Positions 56,003-64,000 of a DNA stretch of 64,000 bases are shown one piece after another; position 1 is the stretch's first letter, and the number at the start of each line of letters is the position of its first letter. Source of the DNA: Pseudomonas putida (GTDB taxonomy: Bacteria > Pseudomonadota > Gammaproteobacteria > Pseudomonadales > Pseudomonadaceae). The position numbers and the translations under genes were made by a program. Where the stretch lies: the NCBI GenBank assembly GCA_041071465.1, contig CP163498.1, forward strand, positions 4,110,001 to 4,174,000, given 5' to 3'. Under the pieces are notes generated by a model. It saw only the letters and a program-made list of their open reading frames with translations, was not told the DNA's origin and searched no databases.

Positions 56003-56770
56003 ATGCACATAGCCAACAAACACTTCATCGTCAGCGGCGCCGCTTCCGGGCTGGGTGCCGCTACTGCTCAGATGCTGGTCGAGGCCGGCGCCAAGGTCAT
56101 GCTGGTCGACCTCAATGCCCAGGCCGTCGAGGCCAAGGCTCGCGAGCTGGGCGACAACGCCCGCTTCGCGGTGGCCGACATCAGCGACGAGCAGGCTGCC
56201 CAGGCGGCGGTCGATGCAGCCGTCAACGCCTTTGGCAGCTTGCATGGGCTGGTCAATTGCGCCGGCATCGTCGGTGCCGAGAAGGTGTTGGGCAAGCAGG
56301 GCCCGCATGGCCTGGGCAGCTTCGCCAAGGTCATCAACGTCAACCTGATCGGCAGCTTCAACCTGCTGCGTCTGGCTGCTGCGGCCATGGCCGAAGGGGC
56401 TGCCGACGAGGGGGGCGAACGCGGGGTGATCATCAACACTGCGTCCATTGCCGCTTATGACGGGCAGATCGGCCAGGCCGCCTACGCGGCCTCCAAGGGC
56501 GCCATCGCCAGCCTGACCTTGCCGGCCGCCCGCGAACTGGCGCGCTTCGGTATCCGTGTGATGACCATCGCCCCAGGCATCTTCGAAACACCGATGATGG
56601 CCGGCATGACCGAGGACGTGCGTGCTTCGCTGGCTGCCGGCGTGCCGTTCCCGCCGCGTCTGGGTCGCCCCCAGGAATATGCCGCACTGGCCCGTCACAT
56701 CATCGAGAACAGCATGCTCAACGGCGAGGTGATCCGCCTCGACGGTGCACTGCGCATGGCTGCCAAGTAA
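56003..56770 (+). CDS. 2-methyl-3-hydroxybutyryl-CoA dehydrogenase (SDR family)
   Basis: This is a short-chain dehydrogenase of 255 residues, similar to human HSD17B10. The NAD-binding motif is [15 protein letters not shown]; the catalytic serine and YxxxK are in [23 protein letters not shown]. It would oxidise 2-methyl-3-hydroxybutyryl-CoA to 2-methylacetoacetyl-CoA, the third step of the isoleucine route. It begins 12 bases after the synthetase stop and is followed 11 bases later by the thiolase. Confidence 0.87.
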   Translation: MHIANKHFIVSGAASGLGAATAQMLVEAGAKVMLVDLNAQAVEAKARELGDNARFAVADISDEQAAQAAVDAAVNAFGSLHGLVNCAGIVGAEKVLGKQGPHGLGSFAKVINVNLIGSFNLLRLAAAAMAEGAADEGGERGVIINTASIAAYDGQIGQAAYAASKGAIASLTLPAARELARFGIRVMTIAPGIFETPMMAGMTEDVRASLAAGVPFPPRLGRPQEYAALARHIIENSMLNGEVIRLDGALRMAAK

Positions 56771-56781
56771 GGAGAACGAAC

Positions 56782-57975
56782 ATGACCCTCGCCAATGACC
56801 CGATCGTTATCGTCAGCGCCGTGCGCACGCCCATGGGTGGGCTGCAGGGCGACCTCAAAAGCCTGACAGCGCCGCAACTGGGCAGCGCGGCCATTCGCGG
56901 CGCCGTGGAGCGCGCCGGCATCGACGCCGCCAGTGTCGAGCAAGTGTTGTTCGGCTGCGTGCTGCCGGCCGGGCAAGGCCAGGCCCCGGCGCGCCAGGCC
57001 GCGCTGGGCGCCGGGCTGGACAAGCACACCACCTGCACCACCCTGAACAAGATGTGTGGCTCGGGCATGCAAGCCGCGATCATGGCCCATGACTTGCTGC
57101 TGGCCGGCACTGCAGACGTGGTGGTAGCGGGGGGCATGGAAAGCATGACCAATGCCCCGTACCTGCTGGACAAAGCCCGTGGTGGTTACCGCATGGGACA
57201 CGGCAAGATCATCGACCATATGTTCATGGACGGCCTGGAAGACGCCTACGACAAAGGCCGCCTGATGGGTACCTTCGCTGAAGACTGCGCTCAGGCCAAC
57301 GCCTTCAGCCGCGAAGCCCAGGACCAGTTCGCCATCGCCTCGCTGACCCGTGCCCAGGACGCGATCAGCAGCGGCCGCTTTGCCGCCGAGATCGTGCCGG
57401 TGGAAGTCGCCGAGGGCAAGGAAAAACGCGTGATCAAGGATGACGAGCAGCCGCCCAAGGCGCGCTTGGACAAGATCCCGCAGCTCAAGCCGGCGTTCCG
57501 TGAAGGTGGCACCGTGACGGCGGCCAACTCCAGTTCGATTTCCGACGGCGCTGCCGCGCTGGTGCTGATGCGCCGCTCCGAAGCTGACAAGCGCGGCCTC
57601 AAGCCCCTGGCAGTCATCCATGGCCATGCTGCCTTCGCCGACGCCCCGGCGTTGTTCCCGACCGCGCCGATCGGGGCCATCGACAAACTGCTGAAACGCA
57701 CCGGTTGGAACCTGGCAGAAGTCGACTTGTTCGAGATCAACGAGGCCTTTGCGGTGGTCACGCTGGCGGCCATGAAGCACCTCGACCTGCCCCACGAAAA
57801 GGTCAACATCCACGGCGGCGCCTGCGCACTCGGGCACCCGATTGGCGCTTCTGGCGCTCGCATTCTGGTAACCCTGTTGTCGGCCTTGCGCCAGAACAAC
57901 CTGCGCCGAGGTGTGGCCGCCATCTGCATCGGCGGTGGCGAGGCCACGGCCATGGCTGTCGAATGCCTGTACTGA
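56782..57975 (+). CDS. Acetyl-CoA acyltransferase (2-methylacetoacetyl-CoA thiolase type)
   Basis: This is a thiolase of 397 residues. The acyl-accepting cysteine is in CTTLNKMCGSGMQA, the histidine in INEAFAVV...NIHGGACALGHPIGASG, and the second cysteine in AAICIGGGEATAMAVE. It would cleave 2-methylacetoacetyl-CoA to acetyl-CoA and propionyl-CoA. It matches the thiolase annotated as fadAx in P. putida. Propionyl-CoA produced here would go to the methylcitrate cycle encoded elsewhere. Confidence 0.9.
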   Translation: MTLANDPIVIVSAVRTPMGGLQGDLKSLTAPQLGSAAIRGAVERAGIDAASVEQVLFGCVLPAGQGQAPARQAALGAGLDKHTTCTTLNKMCGSGMQAAIMAHDLLLAGTADVVVAGGMESMTNAPYLLDKARGGYRMGHGKIIDHMFMDGLEDAYDKGRLMGTFAEDCAQANAFSREAQDQFAIASLTRAQDAISSGRFAAEIVPVEVAEGKEKRVIKDDEQPPKARLDKIPQLKPAFREGGTVTAANSSSISDGAAALVLMRRSEADKRGLKPLAVIHGHAAFADAPALFPTAPIGAIDKLLKRTGWNLAEVDLFEINEAFAVVTLAAMKHLDLPHEKVNIHGGACALGHPIGASGARILVTLLSALRQNNLRRGVAAICIGGGEATAMAVECLY

Positions 57976-57983
57976 GGTGAACC

Positions 57984-59111
57984 ATGCTGGTAACTGACGA
58001 GCAACAACAGATAGCCGATGCGGTACGTACCTTCGCCCAGGAGCGCCTGAGACCGTTCGCCGAACAATGGGACAAGGAACATCGGTTCCCGAAAGAGGCC
58101 ATTGACGAAATGGCCGAGCTGGGCCTGTTCGGCATGCTGGTGCCGGAGCAGTGGGGCGGCAGCGACACCGGTTATGTGGCCTATGCCATGGCCCTGGAAG
58201 AGATCGCCGCCGGTGATGGGGCCTGCTCGACCATCATGAGCGTGCACAACTCGGTCGGTTGCGTGCCGATCCTGCGTTTCGGCACCGAGCAGCAGAAAGC
58301 ACGGTTTCTCACCCCGCTGGCCAGCGGTGCGATGCTCGGCGCCTTTGCCCTGACCGAACCGCAGGCGGGCTCCGATGCCAGCAGCCTGAAGGCCCGTGCG
58401 CGTCTGGACGGTGACCACTATGTGCTCACTGGCAGCAAGCAGTTCATCACCTCCGGGCAGAACGCCGGGGTGGTGATCGTGTTTGCCGTGACCGACCCGG
58501 ACGCCGGCAAGCGCGGGATCAGCGCCTTCATCGTGCCCACCGATTCGCCGGGCTACCAGGTGGCGCGGGTGGAGGACAAGCTCGGCCAGCATGCATCCGA
58601 CACCTGCCAGATCGTCTTCGACAACGTGCGTGTGCCGGTGGTCAACCGCCTGGGTGCAGAAGGCGAGGGCTACAAGATAGCCTTGGCCAACCTTGAAGGT
58701 GGCCGCATCGGTATCGCCTCGCAGGCGGTTGGCATGGCCCGGGCCGCGTTCGAAGTGGCGCGCGACTACGCCAACGAGCGGCAAAGCTTCGGCAAGGCGT
58801 TGATCGAGCACCAGGCTGTGGCCTTCCGCCTGGCCGACATGGCGACGAAAATCGCCGTTGCCCGGCAGATGGTGCTGCACGCCGCCGCGCTGCGTGACGC
58901 CGGGCGCCCGGCGTTGGTGGAGGCGTCGATGGCCAAGCTTTTTGCCTCGGAAATGGCCGAAAAGGTCTGCTCGGATGCCTTGCAGACCCTGGGCGGTTAT
59001 GGCTATCTGAGCGACTTCCCGCTGGAGCGGATCTACCGTGACGTTCGGGTTTGCCAGATCTACGAAGGCACCAGCGACATTCAGCGCATGGTCATTGCGC
59101 GCAATCTTTGA
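57984..59111 (+). CDS. Short-branched-chain acyl-CoA dehydrogenase
   Basis: This is an FAD-dependent acyl-CoA dehydrogenase of 375 residues. Family marks are [30 protein letters not shown], and the C-terminal [20 protein letters not shown] with the usual active-site region. It would oxidise 2-methylbutyryl-CoA to tiglyl-CoA, delivering electrons to ETF. It starts 8 bases after the thiolase stop in the same operon. Confidence 0.88.
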   Translation: MLVTDEQQQIADAVRTFAQERLRPFAEQWDKEHRFPKEAIDEMAELGLFGMLVPEQWGGSDTGYVAYAMALEEIAAGDGACSTIMSVHNSVGCVPILRFGTEQQKARFLTPLASGAMLGAFALTEPQAGSDASSLKARARLDGDHYVLTGSKQFITSGQNAGVVIVFAVTDPDAGKRGISAFIVPTDSPGYQVARVEDKLGQHASDTCQIVFDNVRVPVVNRLGAEGEGYKIALANLEGGRIGIASQAVGMARAAFEVARDYANERQSFGKALIEHQAVAFRLADMATKIAVARQMVLHAAALRDAGRPALVEASMAKLFASEMAEKVCSDALQTLGGYGYLSDFPLERIYRDVRVCQIYEGTSDIQRMVIARNL

Positions 59112-59124
59112 AGGAGCAGACTGC

Positions 59125-59898
59125 ATGGCATTCGAAACCATCCTGTTGGACATCCACGGCAAGGTCGGCCTGATCACCCTCAACCGCCCGCAAGCCCTCA
59201 ATGCGCTGAACGCGCAGATTGTCGGCGAGATCAACCAGGCCCTTGACCAGCTCGAGCGTGACCCGAATATCGGTTGCGTGGTGCTGACAGGTTCGGCCAA
59301 GGCCTTTGCCGCTGGCGCCGACATCAAGGAAATGGCCGAACTGCAATACCCGCAGATCTATGTCGACGACCTGTTCAGCGATGCTGACCGCATTGCCAAC
59401 CGGCGCAAGCCGATCATCGCGGCGGTCTCCGGCTTCGCGCTGGGCGGCGGCTGCGAGTTGGCGATGATGTGTGACTTTATCCTCGCCGCCGACAACGCCA
59501 AGTTCGGTCAACCGGAAATCAACCTTGGCGTGTTGCCGGGCATGGGCGGTACCCAGCGTCTGACCCGTGCCGTGGGTAAGGCCAAGGCCATGGAACTGTG
59601 CCTGACTGGCCGCCTGATGGGGGCTGAAGAGGCTGAGAGGGCTGGCTTGGTGGCGCGAATCGTGCCGCAGGCGGAGTTGCTGGAAGAGGCGCTTAAGGTG
59701 GCTGCGACCATTGCCAGCAAATCGATCCCGGTGAGCATGATGGTCAAGGAGAGCGTTAACCGAGCGTTTGAAGTTACCCTCAGCGAGGGCGTGCGCTTTG
59801 AACGCCGGGTCTTCCATGCGGCTTTCTCCACTGAAGACCAAAAAGAAGGCATGGCCGCCTTCATCGCCAAGCGCGAGGCGCAGTTCAAGGATCGTTGA
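59125..59898 (+). CDS. Enoyl-CoA hydratase (tiglyl-CoA hydratase role)
   Basis: This is a crotonase-family hydratase of 257 residues, starting [20 protein letters not shown]. The oxyanion-hole segments are [14 protein letters not shown] and [17 protein letters not shown], and the two catalytic glutamates fall in CELAM and [11 protein letters not shown]. It would hydrate tiglyl-CoA in the isoleucine route. It closes the five-gene operon. AAGGAG lies just before the ATG. Confidence 0.88.
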   Translation: MAFETILLDIHGKVGLITLNRPQALNALNAQIVGEINQALDQLERDPNIGCVVLTGSAKAFAAGADIKEMAELQYPQIYVDDLFSDADRIANRRKPIIAAVSGFALGGGCELAMMCDFILAADNAKFGQPEINLGVLPGMGGTQRLTRAVGKAKAMELCLTGRLMGAEEAERAGLVARIVPQAELLEEALKVAATIASKSIPVSMMVKESVNRAFEVTLSEGVRFERRVFHAAFSTEDQKEGMAAFIAKREAQFKDR

Positions 59899-60232
59899 TG
59901 CCAGCTGGGAATTTGGGCTGGGCCTCCAGGTGCATGCCTTGAGAGGTCTGGTCGCTGTGAGATCGAGCGCCGGGCGGGTGGCGCTCGATCTCATGGGCGC
60001 TGAAAAGGTTGTGGCGAGCCTCCCAAGACCAGCCATCCCTGCACCGACCGGCGGATTGTAAGCACTGGAAGCAAATTCGCACCCATTTGCAGTTGCTCCA
60101 CGCGACGTGGCGCCTTAGACTGCCGCCCCCTGTAAAAGAGTGCCGGTTGGCGCTTGAAGAATTCCGCTGCCGATGCCAAGGCGTCGGCGGCACATGAATC
60201 GCCCAAATGCACATTTTTTCATAGAGAAATCG
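59899..60232. other. 334-bp intergenic region with a strong hairpin
   Basis: No gene is supported here. A perfect 14-bp inverted repeat (59958-59971 with 59980-59993, loop GGGCGGGT) lies 60 bases after the enoyl-CoA hydratase stop. It lacks a T-run, so it may be a transcript-stabilising hairpin or a factor-dependent terminator. The remainder holds the promoter of the DksA-like gene; no confident promoter elements are seen. Confidence 0.6.
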
Positions 60233-60637
60233 ATGACCAAGGAACAGTTGCTGGCCATGTCGGCCGATGACTACATGAACGCCGACCAGCTGGCCTTCTT
60301 CACTGAGCTGCTGCAGGCGATGAAAGTCGAAACCCATGAACGCATCGAGCTCAGCCGCACCACCATCGAAGGCCTTGACACCCCGTCGGACCCTGCCGAC
60401 GTGGCTTCGGTCGAAGAAGAACGTAGCTGGCTGGTAAATGCCATCGACCGCGACCAACGCCTGCTGCCACAGCTGGAAATGGCCCTGGACCGCATTACCG
60501 ACGAAAGCTTCGGCTGGTGCGATGACAGTGGTGAGCCAATCGGCCTGAAGCGCCTGCTGATCAGCCCGACCACCAAGTACTGCATCGAAGCCCAGGAGCG
60601 CCACGAGCAGCTCGACCGCCACCAGCGCCAGGTATAA
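60233..60637 (+). CDS. DksA/TraR-family protein with incomplete zinc finger
   Basis: This 134-residue protein has a long N-terminal coiled coil (about 1-85, including EERSWLVNAIDRD) and a C-terminal globular region of the DksA type. The zinc-finger positions read FGWCDDSGEPIG and YCIEAQER, so two of the four cysteines are Ser and Ala, as in zinc-independent DksA paralogues. DksA proteins bind RNA polymerase in the secondary channel and work with ppGpp. It is monocistronic with its own terminator. Confidence 0.87.
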   Translation: MTKEQLLAMSADDYMNADQLAFFTELLQAMKVETHERIELSRTTIEGLDTPSDPADVASVEEERSWLVNAIDRDQRLLPQLEMALDRITDESFGWCDDSGEPIGLKRLLISPTTKYCIEAQERHEQLDRHQRQV

Positions 60638-60651
60638 CCCGCGCCAGGTGC

Positions 60652-60683
60652 AAAGCCCCACGGAGCGATCCCTGGGGCTTTTT
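60652..60683 (+). terminator. Terminator of the DksA-like gene
   Basis: AAAGCCCCA (60652-60660) pairs with TGGGGCTTT (60673-60681) followed by further T residues. A classic intrinsic terminator 15 bases after the stop codon. Confidence 0.9.
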
Positions 60684-60814
60684 GCGCTTGTCGTCGCCGC
60701 CGTTTTTGTTGCGCCATAAGAAACACTGCTGTACTGGCATGCGCTGTTTTCTCTTCGCAGGCAGGCGTATCATGGCCTTATCGTTAGGGTGCTAATTAAA
60801 TTCCGGAGGGAATG

Positions 60815-61009
60815 ATGAATAGCCGAGTCGATGTAGCCGTGATGATTGGTTCGGGTGTGCCGGCCACCCTGCAGGCACTGGGTAAGCGCATTTGCTGGGT
60901 GGTGCTGGTCAATGGCGAGCGCCGTGGCACCGCGTTTGCCACGCGTGAAGAAGCGCTGGAGTGCCAGGCTGCCTGGCAGCAGCAGCTGAAGAAGGGGTTG
61001 GCAGCCTGA
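60815..61009 (+). CDS. Small protein of unknown function
   Basis: The 64-residue product begins MNSRVDVAVMIGSGVPATLQ and has a central hydrophobic strand (ICWVVLVNGERRGTAF) and an amphipathic C-terminal helix. The second of two adjacent ATG codons is chosen because it sits five bases from GGAGG; the first is only two bases away. No homologous function is recognised. Confidence 0.6.
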   Translation: MNSRVDVAVMIGSGVPATLQALGKRICWVVLVNGERRGTAFATREEALECQAAWQQQLKKGLAA

Positions 61010-61354
61010 AAATGTTTATTGCCTCTCGACGTGTTTCAGTGTTTTCGGGCATATTTGTTCTACAGTAATGCGCACATGGATGCCAGGGCTTGTTTTCTTG
61101 CAGGCTCACTCCCATGGTTGCGTTTTCTGGCGAGTGATCTCAGGCATCACACTTCCCTAACCGGGGATGAGCCAAACGCCTTCGGTTGAAGGCGAATCTG
61201 GCAGACCAGAGTAAAGATTCCTGCACGCTGCATCGTCAGCGAGCACAGACATTTCGCATATCGCTTTATTACTCTTTTCGCCTATCGATAAGAAGTGGCC
61301 GTGCCTCCCCGAGCTTGGGAGAGGGCGGGTTGTAACCGGTTGAGGATTACTTCA
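61010..61354 (+). other. 345-bp intergenic region, possible non-coding content
   Basis: No protein-coding frame is supported. It contains a compact hairpin CGCCTTC-GGTT-GAAGGCG (61177-61194) and several AT-rich stretches. It is longer than most gaps in this window and could hold a small RNA or long leader for the next gene, but no known RNA family is recognised. Confidence 0.35.
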
Positions 61355-61825
61355 TTGGCAGTCAGCACACTTGATACTCATGCGTTGTTCGCCTTGGGCG
61401 ACTTGCGCGGTAAATTGGCCCAACTGTTCCAGGGTCGCTTCATCTATGTCACCGAACAGAATCCCGAAGGCCTGTACATGGCCGAAATCGACACCGAAAG
61501 TGCACTGGTGGTCGATGACAAACAGCGCCTTGAGCTGAAAGTCGGCGACCACTTCCGCGCTGCCGTATTGCCCAGCCGCGAAGGCGGCAAGCTGGAAATG
61601 CGCTTTCGCGAAATAAAGTTGAATGTGTATGGCGTGGGCGATTACGCCTTCGTTTCGGTGCCGGAAGGCGATGGGATCGTGTTTCGGGAAGGGCATGGCG
61701 TGATGCTGGTGTTCGCCGCGCAGCAACAAGTGCAGGAAGGCCTGGGCAAGTTGCTCAAAGCGGTGACCGGCAAAGTTGCCAAGTGGCGCAAGGGTGAACT
61801 GACCACGTTCAAGGCCAGTGAATGA
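61355..61825 (+). CDS. Conserved protein of unknown function
   Basis: The product has 156 residues and starts AVSTLDTHALFALGDLRGKL if a TTG at 61355 is used; GAGGA lies eight bases upstream and no ATG fits before residue 50. It appears to be a soluble alpha/beta protein, with beta-rich middle segments (FIYVTEQNPEGLYMAEID, LKVGDHFRAAVLP) and a basic C-terminal helix (AVTGKVAKWRKGELTTF). Its stop overlaps the start of the next gene by four bases. Function unknown. Confidence 0.65.
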   Translation: MAVSTLDTHALFALGDLRGKLAQLFQGRFIYVTEQNPEGLYMAEIDTESALVVDDKQRLELKVGDHFRAAVLPSREGGKLEMRFREIKLNVYGVGDYAFVSVPEGDGIVFREGHGVMLVFAAQQQVQEGLGKLLKAVTGKVAKWRKGELTTFKASE

Positions 61826-62034
61826 CCGACGCTGACGCCGGTCCTGCCTCGCGGTCCGAGTTTCATCGGCAGCACCAAGCACATGCCGTGGCCGAGGCCG
61901 AACGCATGCTGGCCAAGCGCGAGGAGCTGAAAGGCACCTGGTTGAACTGGGTGGCGGCTGAGCTCTATGGCCTCAGCCCGCCGCCATATGCCGCCATGGT
62001 TCGGCGCGAGTTGCAGCGCCTCAGCCAAGGCTGA
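61822..62034 (+). CDS. Small conserved protein, paralogue of the 20858-21121 product
   Basis: The 70-residue product starts at ATGA overlapping the previous stop. It contains WLNWVAAELYGLSPPPYAAM followed by VRRELQRL, matching the C-terminal block of the 87-residue protein at 20858-21121 (W-x2-WV-x-AEL-x-x-L/M-x-PP-x-YA-x-MVR-x-E). The shared block may be a binding module. It converges on mnhG. Function unknown. Confidence 0.7.
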   Translation: MTDADAGPASRSEFHRQHQAHAVAEAERMLAKREELKGTWLNWVAAELYGLSPPPYAAMVRRELQRLSQG

Positions 62035-62046
62035 GGCGGCAACCCT

Positions 62047-62412
62047 TCAGTTACCTCGGTCGCTGCCGCTGCTGACCTCTTCAGGGACCGGCTCTTTCGA
62101 CATGCGCTTGCGGAACAGCGCCGCCCGCGCCAGCAGTAGCGTGGTGACCGGCACGGTGATCGACAGCAGTATCGGGATCAGCCAGGCATGCAGCACCGGG
62201 GCGTCCTTGAGCCACGAGAAATAGATGATCGAGGCCAGTGCCACGCACCAGGCGCCAATGGTCGAGGCCAGTGCGGGCGGGTGCATGCGTTGGAAGTAGT
62301 CTTTCAGGCGCACCAGGCCTATCGCACCGATCAGGGCGAACAGGCTGCCGGTCAGCAGCAGCGCGGCAGTGACCAGTTCCAGCCAAAACGGCAGTACCAG
62401 GGTTTCAGTCAT
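62047..62412 (-). CDS. mnhG: Monovalent cation/proton antiporter subunit G
   Basis: MnhG/MrpG is a small membrane subunit (121 residues, about three helices) of the multisubunit Na+(K+)/H+ antiporter. The LLLTGSLFALIGAIGLVRLKDYFQRMHPPALASTIGAW segment is typical. It overlaps the end of mnhF by four bases and is the last gene of the operon. The complex exchanges monovalent cations for protons and aids growth in salt or alkali. Confidence 0.9.
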   Translation of the reverse strand: MTETLVLPFWLELVTAALLLTGSLFALIGAIGLVRLKDYFQRMHPPALASTIGAWCVALASIIYFSWLKDAPVLHAWLIPILLSITVPVTTLLLARAALFRKRMSKEPVPEEVSSGSDRGN

Positions 62413-62687
62413 TCGATCACCTCACCGCGCAGCAGGAACTTGGCCAGGGCAAACGAGCCGACGAAGCCGAACAGCGCAATCAGCAGGGCACCCTCGAAAT
62501 AGGTGTCACTGGCATAGCGGATACCCAGCACCAGCATGGTCAGCATGGCCAGGATGTACAGGTAGTCCAGCGCCAGCACACGGTCCTGGGCGGATGGGCC
62601 ACGGAACAGCCGGATCAGCGCCAGGCCCATGGCCAGGGCGAAGATGAACAGGCTGGCGAGAACAGCATTGGCGAGCAGGCCTGTCAT
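62409..62687 (-). CDS. mnhF: Monovalent cation/proton antiporter subunit F
   Basis: MnhF/MrpF is a 92-residue membrane protein with three helices. The conserved RLFRGPSAQDRVLALDYLYI segment is clear. Start and stop overlap the neighbouring genes mnhE and mnhG by four bases each, showing tight translational coupling within mnhDEFG. Confidence 0.9.
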   Translation of the reverse strand: MTGLLANAVLASLFIFALAMGLALIRLFRGPSAQDRVLALDYLYILAMLTMLVLGIRYASDTYFEGALLIALFGFVGSFALAKFLLRGEVIE

Positions 62688-63172
62688 TGGAAAATCTCCA
62701 TCAGCGGGCGTTCGTAGGTGTCCTTGAAGTGTTGGATGAAGGCCGCTTCATCCTCCAGGTCGAACACGTGCAGCAGCAAGACACTGCGGTCCAGCGCCAG
62801 TTCGGACCAGACGGTGCCCGGTACCACCGTGGTAATCATCGACAGCGCTGCCAGGCCGTGCGCGTCGCGCAGTGCCAGCGATATGTGGACGAACGCGGAG
62901 CGTGGAGGCTGCTTGCCGGCACGCAGCACGCCACGAGCAACCAGCAGGTTGGAGATGATTACATCCAGGCCGACCCGGGCGATCAGCCTGGCGATGACCA
63001 GTGGCCGGCGTACGTGGGCATGCTGCGGACGCAGGGGCGCCATCAGCAGCGGCGCCAGCACGCCGAGTGCGGCGCCTAGCAGCAGGTTGCCAGGGCTTAC
63101 CGAGAGGTTCAGCAACAGCCACAGGCCGAACAGCGAGACCGACAGCAGTGGGGCGGGGAACAGTCGGTTCAT
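62684..63172 (-). CDS. mnhE: Monovalent cation/proton antiporter subunit E
   Basis: MnhE/MrpE is a 162-residue subunit with two or three N-terminal helices and a conserved soluble tail (SMITTVVPGTVWSELALDRS and VLLLHVFD). The ATG at 63172 overlaps the mnhD stop by four bases. It belongs to the same multisubunit antiporter. Confidence 0.9.
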   Translation of the reverse strand: MNRLFPAPLLSVSLFGLWLLLNLSVSPGNLLLGAALGVLAPLLMAPLRPQHAHVRRPLVIARLIARVGLDVIISNLLVARGVLRAGKQPPRSAFVHISLALRDAHGLAALSMITTVVPGTVWSELALDRSVLLLHVFDLEDEAAFIQHFKDTYERPLMEIFQ

Positions 63173-64000
63173 GGCTGCACCTGTACGTCGAGCGTGGTGG
63201 GGCCAGGAATCGGCCGGGCGGCCATCACGGCTTCGATATAGGCGTCCGGGGCCTGCAGGCTGGCAGCTGTGTCCTGGGTGTAGCGCAGCAACGGCTCGGC
63301 CTTGAGGCTGAGTATGATGCACAGGCCGAGCAGGATGACGATTGGCAGGCACTCATAGCGGCGCAGTACCGGCGAGGGCCGTTCTTCGGGTTTCCAGAAA
63401 CGCTGGATGCCAACGCGGCCGAAGGCGATCAGCGAGGCCAAACCGGAGAGGATCAGCAAGGCCACGAGACCCCAGCCGGCCACACTCAGCGGCTGTTCGG
63501 CGGGCACGCCGAGGCCCAGTGGGTTGAATAGCGCGCTGATAAGGTTGAGCTTGGCGACAAAACCCGACAGCGGCGGCATGCCGATGATCAGCAGCGCACA
63601 AGCGATGAAGCTGAGGCCGAGGAAGGCCATGGTCCACGGGATGATCTGGCCGATCACCGCCTTCTGCTCATCGTCGAGGTTGATGCCTTTGGGCGGGTGC
63701 AGCGATTCCAGCGGTGGGGGCATGGCGTCTTCTTCTTCGTCCAGCGGTGCTTCATTGGCCGAGCGCGAACGCTCGACCAGTTCAGCGAGCAGGAACAGTG
63801 CGCACAGCGCGAGGGTCGAGTTGACCAGATAGAACAACGCCGCGCCGGTCAGCGCCGACTGGGCAAAGCCGACGGCGCCGAGCAGGGTGCCGGCCGAGAC
63901 CAGTATGCTCAGGGCCGCCATGCGCTCCAGGCGCTGTGCGGCAAGGATCGATACTGCTGCCACCGCCAGAGTGACCAGGCCGCCGTACACCAGCCACTCG
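63169..64000 (-). CDS. mnhD: Monovalent cation/proton antiporter subunit D (5' end outside window)
   Basis: This is the C-terminal part of MnhD/MrpD, a NuoL/M/N-like proton-translocating membrane subunit. The visible piece has several helices, with GMPPLSGFVAKLNLISALF matching the conserved proton-channel family segment. An acidic cytoplasmic loop (DEEEDAMPPPLESLHPP) lies between helices. The gene continues beyond the right edge. Confidence 0.9.
   Translation of the reverse strand, partial: EWLVYGGLVTLAVAAVSILAAQRLERMAALSILVSAGTLLGAVGFAQSALTGAALFYLVNSTLALCALFLLAELVERSRSANEAPLDEEEDAMPPPLESLHPPKGINLDDEQKAVIGQIIPWTMAFLGLSFIACALLIIGMPPLSGFVAKLNLISALFNPLGLGVPAEQPLSVAGWGLVALLILSGLASLIAFGRVGIQRFWKPEERPSPVLRRYECLPIVILLGLCIILSLKAEPLLRYTQDTAASLQAPDAYIEAVMAARPIPGPTTLDVQVQP

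Noticed and set aside
60010..60232. Zur box upstream of the DksA-like gene
   Set aside because: No sequence near the GTTATA-type palindrome was found.
1..64000. tRNA, rRNA, CRISPR arrays, transposases or prophage genes
   Set aside because: Reading both strands gave no array of repeats, no transposase or integrase protein, and no recognisable structural RNA gene.

Overview
The window looks like a chromosome segment from the Pseudomonas putida group. It is GC-rich, carries the short REP palindrome typical of that group, and holds a gene order characteristic of it: fdsGBAD, usp, miaE, the sigma/anti-sigma hybrid iutY with its receptor, agmatinase, copAB, phnWX, and an isoleucine-degradation operon. 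No rRNA, tRNA, CRISPR array, insertion sequence, integrase or phage gene was seen.

Layout. 1-6.2 kb: the end of a class III aminotransferase, a propionyl-CoA-synthetase-like gene, the dimethyl-sulfone monooxygenase sfnG behind a clear sigma-54 promoter, and a second flavin monooxygenase. 6.2-13.2 kb: an iron module with a Fur-box TonB receptor, an IclR regulator and a fepC / fepBDG ferric-siderophore ABC transporter around a central Fur box. 13.5-18.6 kb: soluble NAD-linked formate dehydrogenase fdsGBAD. 18.6-25.5 kb: a perfect REP inverted pair, an Anr-promoted universal stress gene, miaE, small stress-type proteins, and iutY-iutA for aerobactin-type signalling and uptake. 25.5-31.5 kb: polyamine-type binding protein, agmatinase, a periplasmic sugar dehydrogenase and a ZapE-type ATPase. 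31.5-37.5 kb: an alpha/beta hydrolase, the copAB copper operon with two extra genes, and the tRNA-hydroxylation gene trhP behind an Anr site. 37.6-45 kb: AI-2E-type permease, MocR-type regulator, PanB paralogue, aminoethylphosphonate degradation (phnX, phnW) and two regulators. 45-54.2 kb: two tandem giant proteins ending in leucine-rich repeats plus an IpaH-like NEL E3 ubiquitin-ligase domain. 54.3-59.9 kb: a five-gene acyl-CoA operon fitting isoleucine / 2-methylbutyrate breakdown. 60-64 kb: a DksA-like protein, small unknown genes and the mnhDEFG end of a multisubunit cation/proton antiporter.

Two points stand out. First, seven genes are broken by single-base indels: TonB receptor, IclR regulator, LEA lipoprotein, copB, AI-2E permease, phnW, and four times in the first NEL gene. 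Each is restored by adding or removing one base, mostly in C or G runs. Consensus error is the simplest explanation, although real lesions cannot be excluded. Second, the tandem NEL proteins are host-directed-looking enzymes in what appears to be a free-living or plant-associated pseudomonad, with no secretion system or chaperone beside them. They are the best candidate here for an underexplored system.
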